From NCBI GenBank assembly GCA_045602325.1, contig JAZSBH010000009.1, forward strand, positions 1 to 24,932: a DNA stretch of 24,932 nt, given 5' to 3'. The position numbers were made by a program, and so were the translations under genes. Below are positions 8,139-15,823 of the stretch, piece after piece (within the stretch, counting starts at the first letter, position 1; each line of letters opens with the position of its first letter). The stretch comes from CAMEON01 sp045602325. Its GTDB lineage: Bacteria; Bacillota; Clostridia; Oscillospirales; CAG-272. Under the pieces are notes generated by a model. That model was not told where the DNA came from and did not search any database. It saw only the letters and a program-made list of their open reading frames with translations.

Positions 8139-11100
8139 AATTCAGCCTCCTTTTCGGTATGGGATAGAGGAATGGCTCGTGTTCTCCGCGGGGATCGGCT
8201 CTTGTCAGCCGAGGGATCCCGTCCGACCCGCAGATAGGCCAGCAGGCCCGACAGCAGGCAGGAGCCCATCACGATGCCTATCAGCGCGGCATACGTGGAA
8301 AGATCAAAATCCGCGATCACCAGCGGGAGCTTGACCATATCGGCCAAAAACAGGATGAACACGTACCCAACGGGACAAATCGTCGCCGTGCAGATCCCGG
8401 CCAGGCAGGCAAACAGACCTGCCTCCGCAAAGAACAGCCGCCGCCGCTGACGGGGTGTCTTGCCCACGGCGCGCAAAATGGCGAACTCCTCCGACCGCTT
8501 GCCGTAGAATACGAATTGCGCCGCGACCAGGATCAGGGGAATGATGCACACGGTTACATAGCCCATGGATCGCAGAACTCTGCCGCTCTCATCCGTTCCT
8601 CCTGCGGCGTCGGTGATGAACCGTTCATTGTAGGCCATGACCGCGGTGCCGCCGGACTGCTTGACCTTCTTTTGGATAGTCGTATGGATCTGCATATACT
8701 CGCTCATGCTCACGGTGGAGGACAGGAAGATCTGTAACTCCGTGTATGCACCCGTCTGCGCCAGCACGGTCAGAAGATCTTCTTCTGACAGCACCAGCGT
8801 ATTGCTATTGCCGCTTCGTACTTCGTCCACGACAACCTTGATGTAGCGGTAGTCCAATCGATTCAGTAGATAGGTCAATAGCTGTTCACCGCTCAAGCCC
8901 ATGAGCTCGGGGTCACGGAGCAGCTCCGATGCGTCTTGCCGGATTGCCACCGAGACCACGTCACCGACTTGTATCGGGCAATCCTCGATCCTGCCGCTGG
9001 TTACGTACACGGCGTGCCCGGCGGTCAGCTCCATTTCTTTGGAAAACTCCCCGACAGGGGTGATCCTCCAGTCGTTGCGGGCGTAGAGTCCGGCGACTTC
9101 CTCACTTTCGGGCTTCAAATTTCCAATAGAACTCTCACCGAACAGACAAAAAGCGTTCAGCTCGGATAGGGAAAGAATATTGACCTTTGAGGTGTCCCCG
9201 AGGGGGATGAAGCTGTCGGTGCCCGTAATCAAACGAGGATATTCCTCAGCCTGAAGATAGCCGCTCTGATATGGGTAGGGATAGTAATCGCTCAGCAGAT
9301 AATGACGGTTGCCCAGAGAAAAGCTGTTGCGGATCACGGTTTCGGTGCTGAAGAACCATTCCTCGGGAAATTGCAGGGGAATGCCGTGTTTTTCCATGGA
9401 GGCCGCGAAATCCGGCAGAAGAGCCGTGCCCAGATAGCAGTACCGTTCGTAGAAGGTCGGGCCAAGATACCGATCGGTCTCGGTCAGGAACGACTCCTTA
9501 AGGACAGACATCAGCTGAGGAGCCTTGGAGGAGGCATGACCCATGCGGAAGGCGCAGACGTCGAACTGCAGGGAAGAATAGTTGATCTCATCTCCGTTGG
9601 GGAGGAGCAGGAAGGGATGCCCTATGTAGTCGGTGAAGATTACCTGCTCGATCTCATATTCCCGACGAACCGTTTTCAGATACAGATCCCCTGCCAGCTC
9701 TCCCAGATTGGTCTTGATCAGATCGGTCATAGCCTCTACGGCGGGTATATCCATCAGATATTCTTCCTCGGTTCCCAGATATATACCGATGCCGCGGGAG
9801 GTGAAATTGACAAAGTAGTCATCCATGGGCAGTGACTCTTTGATCTGCCCGTTCCCGAAGGGGATCTTGACCGTGTCCTCGGGAGAGATCACCGTGACGT
9901 GGGAGGGGAATTGGCGGCGGTCAAAAAACTTTTTGTGAACGACCAGCATACAGGTGTTCTCCTTCGCGAACAGATCCGCGGGGTAAGCTTCCTCGGTGGT
10001 CACGGCTTGCGCGTGGGTCTGTCCGTCGAACCGTTCAAAGTCAAAGGGATTCAGATACAGGTAATCCTCGGTGATGCGGGGACAGATCTCAGGGCCGCCT
10101 CGCTTGACGTACAGGCTGGGTACCTCCACGACAGAGGTCACCGTAACCGTCAGGTAATCCTGCTCACGGTCCACGCGCTCGGACATGGAGCCTGAAGCGT
10201 CGGCGGGTAGGTAGAGCTGGATGGTATCCCCTGCCTGTAGGGAAAGGGGCGGAGTGGTTCCTTTGGGGTATACGTAGGTGGCGCAGCCCGAGGGAACAAC
10301 GTCCAATTTGTAGCCGTATTCCTTACGATCCGGAATCTCCATATGACGGAATTCTTCGGGGATGATGATATTGCCACCCAATTCGAAAAAGGTGTCTCCG
10401 TCTCCGCAGGCAATGCGGACAGAGTCTGTCGCGTATCGGCTGCCGAGCGAAATGCCACCGTCAAGTCCGTTCTGCTGTTCGGTCAGGCGCAGGTGTGTGC
10501 CCAACTTCTCGGCGGTGTCGGTGATCCCGTAGGTCAGCTTCGACACGGCGGTATATCGATTGAGCGGATCGACGTAATTCCATTCGATGGTATCGGAATC
10601 CACGCCGTTGGGAAATTGCAGGGTGTAGGCGGCTTTCTGACTGTCGTTGGCGGCGGGCACGGGATATAGTATACCACAGATCAATGCTGCCAGAATGGCT
10701 ACCGTTACGGTGAGCGATACGTAATGCTTCCGCATACGCCAGACCGCCAACATGGCCGAGGCGACCGTACGCCGGGGGCCCGCCAATCCGCCCAAGTGGG
10801 AGCGGCGGGGGGAGACCGTGAATTCCGAGGTGTCAGCCGAGTTCAGCATTTGCATACAGGAGCGTCCCAGTACCCGCCGTGCCAGTACCGCGCCACAGAC
10901 CAAAATGAGCAGAAGGAAGCAGGGAACAATCACCCAGAGTGCTTTCCCGGGGAAGCCTGTAACACCGTTTGTCAGTACGTATAAGCCGTATCCGGCTGGA
11001 ATTCCCATTAGCAGAGCCGTAAGCCCTGCCAGCATGAATTCGGTGGTCAGCTGTTTTCGAAGCTGCTTTCGTCCAGACCCGTAGATCATGAACAGACCGT

Positions 11101-11503
11101 ATACGTAGGATTCCGACTCGATGACCGAGGACATGACCCGTCCCACCGCCAGTACCGACAGGCAGAGCCATAGTATTCCCCCAAACAGGGCGGAGGCGAT
11201 CATCTCGGCCTTGGCTATGGCCAGTATGTCCCGCATTTCGGGCATGGCCGATTGGGGCGTGGATCCAGAACCCGAGGTCAGGGTCTCATCCAGATACGCT
11301 TCGTAGTCGGCTACCAGCCGTGCGTGTACCGTCAGATCGTCGGTTACCGAGAAGACCAAAAGAGAAAGAACCATAACTGAAAGTGCGAGAACACCGACGG
11401 TCAAAAGGGTAAAGGAGACCCGCCTATGGTCACACATACGTTTGACGGTAGGCACGAATCTCATGTGATAGAAATTGACCAGATGCTCAAGAAAATCAGA
11501 CAT
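8135..11503 (-). CDS. FtsX/MacB-family ABC transporter permease, 1122 aa
   Basis: Membrane partner of the following ATPase. Predicted helices lie at about 32-55, 100-122, 155-178, 184-207, 262-282, 985-1008, 1035-1062 and 1070-1095. This reads as two FtsX-type units (1+3 helices each). The first has an external loop of only about 45 residues, while the second encloses an external domain of about 700 residues (283-980). The last unit shows the typical FtsX segment SEEFAILRAVGKTPRQRRRLFFAEA, which contacts the ATPase. Proteins of this family couple ATP hydrolysis to movement of the external domain in lipoprotein release, peptide resistance or substrate extrusion. The large domain is not recognisable to me. 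A purine-rich AAAGGAAAG precedes the ATG, and a consensus promoter lies 82 bp upstream. Confidence 0.85.
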   Translation of the reverse strand: MSDFLEHLVNFYHMRFVPTVKRMCDHRRVSFTLLTVGVLALSVMVLSLLVFSVTDDLTVHARLVADYEAYLDETLTSGSGSTPQSAMPEMRDILAIAKAEMIASALFGGILWLCLSVLAVGRVMSSVIESESYVYGLFMIYGSGRKQLRKQLTTEFMLAGLTALLMGIPAGYGLYVLTNGVTGFPGKALWVIVPCFLLLILVCGAVLARRVLGRSCMQMLNSADTSEFTVSPRRSHLGGLAGPRRTVASAMLAVWRMRKHYVSLTVTVAILAALICGILYPVPAANDSQKAAYTLQFPNGVDSDTIEWNYVDPLNRYTAVSKLTYGITDTAEKLGTHLRLTEQQNGLDGGISLGSRYATDSVRIACGDGDTFFELGGNIIIPEEFRHMEIPDRKEYGYKLDVVPSGCATYVYPKGTTPPLSLQAGDTIQLYLPADASGSMSERVDREQDYLTVTVTSVVEVPSLYVKRGGPEICPRITEDYLYLNPFDFERFDGQTHAQAVTTEEAYPADLFAKENTCMLVVHKKFFDRRQFPSHVTVISPEDTVKIPFGNGQIKESLPMDDYFVNFTSRGIGIYLGTEEEYLMDIPAVEAMTDLIKTNLGELAGDLYLKTVRREYEIEQVIFTDYIGHPFLLLPNGDEINYSSLQFDVCAFRMGHASSKAPQLMSVLKESFLTETDRYLGPTFYERYCYLGTALLPDFAASMEKHGIPLQFPEEWFFSTETVIRNSFSLGNRHYLLSDYYPYPYQSGYLQAEEYPRLITGTDSFIPLGDTSKVNILSLSELNAFCLFGESSIGNLKPESEEVAGLYARNDWRITPVGEFSKEMELTAGHAVYVTSGRIEDCPIQVGDVVSVAIRQDASELLRDPELMGLSGEQLLTYLLNRLDYRYIKVVVDEVRSGNSNTLVLSEEDLLTVLAQTGAYTELQIFLSSTVSMSEYMQIHTTIQKKVKQSGGTAVMAYNERFITDAAGGTDESGRVLRSMGYVTVCIIPLILVAAQFVFYGKRSEEFAILRAVGKTPRQRRRLFFAEAGLFACLAGICTATICPVGYVFILFLADMVKLPLVIADFDLSTYAALIGIVMGSCLLSGLLAYLRVGRDPSADKSRSPRRTRAIPLSHTEKEAEL

Positions 11504-11584
11504 GGCTCTTTCCTTTCGTAAAATGGTAAAGCGTAAAGGGTTTCCCGATACGGAACCCGCGGAAAAGTCAGCCTATGCGGGCTC

Positions 11585-11613
11585 TATATATGATGTCGTA
11601 TTCTTGTTGTCAA
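11585..11613 (-). promoter_or_regulatory. Promoter of the ABC transporter operon
   Basis: On the minus strand, TTGACA (11613-11608), a 17-bp spacer and TATATA (11590-11585). It lies between the rhamnosidase stop and the permease start, so the exporter has its own promoter. The leader of about 75 nt contains complementary GC-rich segments (CCCGC/GCGGG) that could form a small hairpin. Confidence 0.7.
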
Positions 11614-11638
11614 CTGTTACAGATCGATTGAAAAAATC

Positions 11639-14107
11639 TTAATATTCGTCGATCACGACCGAGACCTTGTCTCCGTCCAACGTGAGCGTCTCGCGGGGCA
11701 GTTCTACCTGATAGGCCATGTCGGCAGGCAGGGAAACCTTCATGGAGAAGGATTCACCGTCGTATTTCCAGGAGACGCTCACGATTCCATCGGGGGTCTC
11801 GTGACTACCCTTTGCCCAACGGAGACCGCAGATATGGGGCGCAATGACCAGACCGCGCTCTCCGTCACCGGTTTGGTCAAAGGCGGGAATGCCCAGACCC
11901 AACACGTCCCGCATGAGATGTACACCCGCATGGGAGGTGAATCCGTGACAGCGAGAAGATGTGTCGATGGCCTCGTTTTCCCACAGGGTTCCGGGACCTT
12001 CCTTGAGTTGGGGCTCGTAAATGGCCAGCATATCCTCGTACATCTTATCGAAATAGCCCTGACGGCAGAGCATATCCAGACGGATGCAAAGGCCGATGAA
12101 GAGCTGACTGCCGCCCACGTTGGGATCCTTGGCGAACCGGGGGGCGGGACCCATCTTGTCCCGTACGGTTTTAGCCAGCATGGGGGCTTCCTCGGCGGTG
12201 AACAGACCGCTCCACAGCGCGGTGTACATAGCCGCCTCGCTGAAGCGACCCTTACTGTGCAGACCGCCGTTTTCATCCACTTGGAAGGAATCGGGGATCA
12301 GACGCATATGATCCGGATCACCACCTCCCACGATGGCGGCGCGGAGAATCGAGCGGATCCGCTGTCCCTCGGCTACCCAATCGGGTTCTTCGAAGGTCTC
12401 GCCCAGCTCGGTCATCATAAAAGCGTACAAGGCGTTGGCGGGGGTGGAGACGGGTTGCTGGTATTCGCCGTAGTTGGACATAGACCAGTCAATGAAGAGC
12501 CAGGGAAGGTTCTCCAGAAGTCCACTCTTGCCGATAAAGTCCTTACTGCCCTTAACAAAGGCGGCAATGCGGGGCTTATGCTCGTCGCGGAAGGCAATAT
12601 CTCCCGTACGGCGAATGAACTCACAGACCTCGCACATCAACCAGAAGGACCAGGTCGTAATGCCTGTCATTTCCGCATAATTGTGCTTGAGCGCGGGATA
12701 GACCTCGGGGAAGAAACCGTGGAACATACCGTTTGCAGGGGTCAGCAGGAAATTCTCAATGAATTCCCGCTCCACGCGGGAATCCGACAGCATGAGTGCC
12801 GCCGCCCGTGCCGTCCACAAAGAGTCACAGAGCCAGCCGCCCCGCTCCCGCTCGGGACAGTCCATAAAGATGTCCAGAGTGTTGAGTAGCAGGGTCTTTT
12901 TGGCGGCCTTGTAGAGGCGATTGACGTTGTCATCACTGCACAGGAAGGCGGTGCGGTGCTCATCGGGATAGGCGTCATCCAGAACGGACAGGCCGTGCAT
13001 CGTCACGATTCCTACACCGCGGAAGTAGATCATCATGTACCGCGCCAGGGCAGGCTCCATGGTAATGAACTCGGTCAGACCCGCAGGCACATGGAGCCGT
13101 GTCACAATGTTGTGATAGTAGGGAATGGTGCCGTCGGGGTTGAGTAGCTCGGAGTGAACCAGGTCGATCACACCCGCACGCTCACAGGTCACAGCCAGAC
13201 GGATAAAACCGATCTGACTTTCGCCGCCGTCCCACAGAGCGTAGAAATCCTCGGTGTCGGCGGGGATCAGGGTCAGGCCATCCTCGCCGTATTCGGCCCG
13301 CACGTGTCCGCGCTCTGCCTCCACCGTGCGCCGACAGTCGGCGGTGGGGTGCTCAGGCAGGGAAGCGTAGTAGGCAGAATTGGCCTCGTAGAACAGAGGT
13401 TCGAGCTTCATGTCCCCATCAATGCGGCATGCACCGCTGTCCAGAAGATCGGTGAAGGGGATTTCTTCCAAGGTGGGCGGCAGTGCCTCGTGGGTCAGAT
13501 ATATGGGTTCTTGCTCTGCCAAAACAACGGGAGAGAATTCCCCAAGACCCAATTTCCAGAGGTAATAGGTATCATCCAGCGTGTATATTTCGGTACACTC
13601 ACGGCTGTGGGAAATGCGCTCGCTTTGCGGTGCGCGGGCATGAATACGGCAGACCTTCCAGTCGTCGCGCCCCGTAGCTGTCAGGACCTGCCCATCGGCA
13701 ACGATCTCGGTAATGAAAAGACCGTCCTCCATGGTGGAATCGTTGGAGTAACGGTTGTAGCCCTCGCAGCGGTTGCCGTACTCGATCACTTCCACGGCAA
13801 TGTGGTTGACCCCGTCAATGAGGCGATCGGTCACGTCCATTTCGTCTACTCGGCAATATCCGTGTGCCGTGCGTGCAGGGCCGTGCATGACCACTTCACC
13901 GTTGATATACAGGCGGTATAGGTTTCGAGCGGTCAGCCGTATGACCACGTGATCCAGGCTCAAGCCGCCCGTTAAATTTTCGCTGTCGGATGCATACTCC
14001 GAAAGATCCAGGGCATAATAGAAACCGTACTGATTTACAGAATGCTCCACAGGGGCGGAGAAGGGAACAAATACCGCCTTGGCGGCAGAAAACTGAACGA
14101 GATTCAT
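11639..14107 (-). CDS. GH78-type alpha-L-rhamnosidase, intracellular
   Basis: An 822-aa glycoside hydrolase predicted to release terminal alpha-L-rhamnose. The N-terminal 200 residues form a beta-sandwich (RLYINGEVVMHGPARTAHGY, then DVTDRLIDGVNHIAVEV) typical of GH78-like enzymes. The central (alpha/alpha)6 barrel contains DCPERERGGWLCD, with D416, E421 and D428 at the +0, +5 and +12 spacing of acidic residues described for Bacillus RhaB. A later LWENE segment (W709, E710) fits the general-base region. There is no signal peptide, so it should act in the cytoplasm on imported oligosaccharides. The start is supported by AAAGGAG 8 bp upstream and a consensus promoter. It belongs to a divergent branch, so specificity for rhamnose over another sugar is likely but not certain; the rhamnose isomerase gene in the same window supports it. 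Confidence 0.82.
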   Translation of the reverse strand: MNLVQFSAAKAVFVPFSAPVEHSVNQYGFYYALDLSEYASDSENLTGGLSLDHVVIRLTARNLYRLYINGEVVMHGPARTAHGYCRVDEMDVTDRLIDGVNHIAVEVIEYGNRCEGYNRYSNDSTMEDGLFITEIVADGQVLTATGRDDWKVCRIHARAPQSERISHSRECTEIYTLDDTYYLWKLGLGEFSPVVLAEQEPIYLTHEALPPTLEEIPFTDLLDSGACRIDGDMKLEPLFYEANSAYYASLPEHPTADCRRTVEAERGHVRAEYGEDGLTLIPADTEDFYALWDGGESQIGFIRLAVTCERAGVIDLVHSELLNPDGTIPYYHNIVTRLHVPAGLTEFITMEPALARYMMIYFRGVGIVTMHGLSVLDDAYPDEHRTAFLCSDDNVNRLYKAAKKTLLLNTLDIFMDCPERERGGWLCDSLWTARAAALMLSDSRVEREFIENFLLTPANGMFHGFFPEVYPALKHNYAEMTGITTWSFWLMCEVCEFIRRTGDIAFRDEHKPRIAAFVKGSKDFIGKSGLLENLPWLFIDWSMSNYGEYQQPVSTPANALYAFMMTELGETFEEPDWVAEGQRIRSILRAAIVGGGDPDHMRLIPDSFQVDENGGLHSKGRFSEAAMYTALWSGLFTAEEAPMLAKTVRDKMGPAPRFAKDPNVGGSQLFIGLCIRLDMLCRQGYFDKMYEDMLAIYEPQLKEGPGTLWENEAIDTSSRCHGFTSHAGVHLMRDVLGLGIPAFDQTGDGERGLVIAPHICGLRWAKGSHETPDGIVSVSWKYDGESFSMKVSLPADMAYQVELPRETLTLDGDKVSVVIDEY

Positions 14108-14151
14108 ATAAGATACTCCTTTCGGGCGAAAAAATATTGCCGTATACGTTT

Positions 14152-14180
14152 ATTGTAACACAGAATGCCATATTTTTCAA
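14152..14180 (-). promoter_or_regulatory. Promoter of the rhamnosidase gene
   Basis: On the minus strand, TTGAAA (14180-14175), 17-bp spacer and TACAAT (14157-14152), 45 bp before the start codon. It is divergent from the tRNA promoter at 14229, with about 50 bp between the -35 boxes. Confidence 0.7.
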
Positions 14181-14228
14181 TATGAAATTACATGGCAAAA
14201 AAATTTTTTCTTTTTTTTGAAAAACCTA

Positions 14229-14257
14229 TTGACAAACGGACGAACCTGTGCTATAAT
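14229..14257 (+). promoter_or_regulatory. Consensus promoter of the tRNA operon
   Basis: A perfect sigma-A promoter: TTGACA (14229-14234), 17-bp spacer, TATAAT (14252-14257). Transcription would start about 42 bp before tRNA-Leu, in keeping with strong stable-RNA expression. Confidence 0.85.
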
Positions 14258-14306
14258 ATACGAGTCGTCAGCGCACGCTTGTGCGTCGGTCGAACGTTTC
14301 GGTTCT

Positions 14307-14395
14307 GCCGGTGTGGCGGAATTGGCAGACGCCCGGGACTTAAAATCCCGTGATACGAGAGTATCGTACCGGTTCGAGACCGGTCACCGGCACCA
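14307..14395 (+). tRNA. tRNA-Leu (anticodon UAA)
   Basis: An 89-nt class II tRNA. The acceptor arms GCCGGTG and CACCGGC pair, followed by A and an encoded CCA. The anticodon stem CGGGA/TCCCG encloses the loop CTTAAAA, giving anticodon UAA, which reads UUA/UUG. A long variable arm (TACGAGAGTA region) and the T-arm ACCGGTTCGAGACCGGT are both present, as expected for leucine tRNA. Confidence 0.95.
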
Positions 14396-14413
14396 CACCA
14401 AATTTCCAATATC

Positions 14414-14488
<75 letters not shown>

Positions 14489-14489
<1 letters not shown>

Positions 14490-14527
14490 AAAACGAAAGC
14501 AGTCCATTGGACTGCTTTTTCGTTTTT
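14489..14527 (+). terminator. Terminator of the tRNA operon
   Basis: AGCAGTCC (14498-14505), loop ATT, GGACTGCT (14509-14516), then a T-rich run. Flanking A and T tracts extend the pairing. Confidence 0.85.
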
Positions 14528-14532
14528 GGAAC

Positions 14533-14700
14533 GATGTGTTCCGCACGCGGAACGTGATGCGCACTTCGTGCGTGATGACGGTTTCGCCTTGTGATGTGCC
14601 CTTCGGGCGTGTAACGGAACACATCACATCACTTTGCGCCATCGGCGCAATACATCACTGTGCGTAAGCACAACATCACTTGCCTGCAAGGGCAAACATC
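14533..14700 (+). repeat. Array of seven small hairpins with GTGATG/CATCAC spacers
   Basis: Seven different short hairpins follow each other: GTTCCG/CGGAAC (14538-14553), CGCAC/GTGCG (14560-14572), a weak GGT/GCC (14580-14588), GCCC/GGGC (14597-14609), TTGCGCC/GGCGCAA (14634-14650), TGTGC/GCACA (14659-14672) and TTGCC/GGCAA (14680-14695). The stems differ but pair internally. They are joined by GTGATG in the left half and by its complement CATCAC in the right half. CGGAACACATC (14615-14625) is also complementary to 14533-14543, so the two halves can pair with each other. There is no open reading frame. Function unknown. Confidence 0.75.
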
Positions 14701-14704
14701 GCTC

Positions 14705-14733
14705 TTTACAATTACATAATTTTATGGTATAAT
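14705..14733 (+). promoter_or_regulatory. Promoter of the AT-rich orphan gene
   Basis: TTTACA (14705-14710), 17-bp spacer, TATAAT (14728-14733), directly after the hairpin array and 30 bp before the start codon. Confidence 0.7.
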
Positions 14734-14763
14734 TGATATATCAAGGTGAAAGGTGGTAAGGTT

Positions 14764-15222
14764 ATGGCATATGAAATGAATTGGGTACAAGAATATTACA
14801 ATATCATTCAAGAGGATTATCACATAGAGAGTGATGACACCGCAATCAAAATCCCATTTGAAAATATAATAGACGTAACCGAAAAAGAACTGATTTTCAA
14901 AAATAACGAAGGTGAAATACAAAATATTCTTCTTGAAGAATGTGCGAAAAATTTCTATTCTGCCTTTGGTGTGACTGAGGAAGAATATTCAAACAGAGAA
15001 TGTAAGGGTATTGGCGGTAGATATTCCGCAAATCCAATTTCGTTCTATGAGGTTTTTACACCGCATCACCACACACGGTTTTGTATGGCATATAAAGTAA
15101 CACGTTTCAAGAATTTTTTAAATAAAATTGGCTGGAATGCATATTCCAAGGATTATTCGGAATTTCGGTCTCTTGAACGGAAGTTAAATGCAATAGGATA
15201 TTCGACAATGGATTTGACATAA
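14764..15222 (+). CDS. Hypothetical protein, 152 aa, AT-rich
   Basis: I do not recognise this family. It encodes a soluble, mildly acidic protein without signal peptide or membrane segment. Visible features are an acidic N-terminal half (EYYNIIQEDYHIESDD, a predicted beta-strand ELIFKNNEGEI), the central stretch HHHTRFCMAYKVTRF and a basic C-terminal part with FKNFLNKIGW. The ATG at 14764 is chosen over a GTG at 14746 because AAAGGTGG (14749-14756) lies at proper distance. Codon use (AAA, ATA, AAT, GAA) and base composition are far more AT-rich than in every neighbour, which points to recent acquisition. It sits between an initiator tRNA gene with hairpin array and a terminator, with its own promoter. 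Confidence 0.7.
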   Translation: MAYEMNWVQEYYNIIQEDYHIESDDTAIKIPFENIIDVTEKELIFKNNEGEIQNILLEECAKNFYSAFGVTEEEYSNRECKGIGGRYSANPISFYEVFTPHHHTRFCMAYKVTRFKNFLNKIGWNAYSKDYSEFRSLERKLNAIGYSTMDLT

Positions 15223-15289
15223 TCCGTTAGGTTCAAATCCCGTAAGTAAAACGCCGAAAATATCTTTTTTATAGCCCCTTCACAATGCC

Positions 15290-15314
15290 AAGGACACCAT
15301 TCGGTGTCCTTTTT
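15290..15314 (+). terminator. Terminator after the orphan gene
   Basis: AAGGACACC (15290-15298), loop ATTC, GGTGTCCTT (15303-15311), then further T residues. Confidence 0.85.
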
Positions 15315-15356
15315 GCGTTGGCTGCAATAACGCGTACCTGATGTGGGTTTATTCCC

Positions 15357-15410
15357 AACCTATCTTCCCACAAAATACTAACATACGAACCCGAAAGCGG
15401 AAGATAGGTT
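15357..15410. repeat. 12-bp perfect inverted repeat in intergenic DNA
   Basis: AACCTATCTTCC (15357-15368) and GGAAGATAGGTT (15399-15410) are exact complements 30 bp apart. TTCCCAA also occurs as a direct repeat at 15352-15358 and 15409-15415. An alternative GTGGG/CCCAC pairing (15343-15347 with 15367-15371) would compete with the left arm. The DNA from 15223 to 15473 contains this, the preceding terminator and no supported gene. Confidence 0.5.
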
Positions 15411-15473
15411 CCCAATGAAGTTGCGCTACGCGCAAACGGAAATTTGCCTTTCGTTTGGTGCGTTGAAATGTTG

Positions 15474-15502
15474 TTGACTTTTAACTTGAAGTATGATATA
15501 AT
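15474..15502 (+). promoter_or_regulatory. Strong promoter of the structured leader/isomerase unit
   Basis: TTGACT (15474-15479), 17-bp spacer, TATAAT (15497-15502). It lies over 320 bp before the next start codon, so it drives either a long leader or a separate small RNA. Confidence 0.75.
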
Positions 15503-15508
15503 GGATTT

Positions 15509-15823
15509 AAGAAAGAATGAATTCACTGTGCCGGTGTCACGTGCAGGTTTCAAAAAGAAATAATTGCAAAGTTTAAAGCTCGTAGGGAAACGGCAAGAAT
15601 ACCTTTAGCGGCGGCACTTTATGGATGAACATCATACTTGTAGCTGGCAAGCGCTTGGGGCTGGATATGCCCGTGAGCGAAGGGGGATAAGTTTGAAGGA
15701 TAAATCTTTCAAACGGCGTTTTGTGGCTTTCGCCGCAGGAGCGACGGCAATTTTTCCCTGCAAAACCAGCCCCAATTCCGCAAAAAAATGTGAATCATAC
15801 AATTCAGTATAAGGAGGAATCCC
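15509..15823 (+). ncRNA. Probable structured leader or small RNA of unknown class
   Basis: This non-coding stretch of about 315 nt after a strong promoter has nested pairings. GTGCCG near 15528 pairs with CGGCAC near 15612, closing a first domain. TTGGGGCTGG (15655-15664) pairs perfectly with CCAGCCCCAA (15766-15775), closing a second domain of about 100 nt. Inside the second domain, GTTTGAAGGAT (15690-15700) pairs with ATCTTTCAAAC and GTGGC pairs with GCCGC. I looked for known signatures (T-box, TPP, cobalamin, FMN, SAM, glycine, c-di-GMP, RNase P, SRP, tmRNA) and saw none. It could be a new cis-regulator of the sugar isomerase gene or a free RNA such as a divergent 6S RNA. Transcription and class are inference. 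Confidence 0.4.

Noticed and set aside
14533..14700. CRISPR array reading of the hairpin repeats
   Set aside because: The repeated part is only six bases and the variable parts are palindromes of unequal length; there is no constant repeat of 24-37 bp and no cas gene.
15229..15241. A full tRNA gene around GGTTCAAATCCC
   Set aside because: Only a T-loop-like string is present; no acceptor, anticodon or D arm can be formed around it.
15509..15823. T-box, cobalamin, c-di-GMP or other known riboswitch for the long leader
   Set aside because: None of the conserved core strings (for example the T-box AGGGTGG antiterminator or the c-di-GMP core) could be found by eye; kept as an unknown class.
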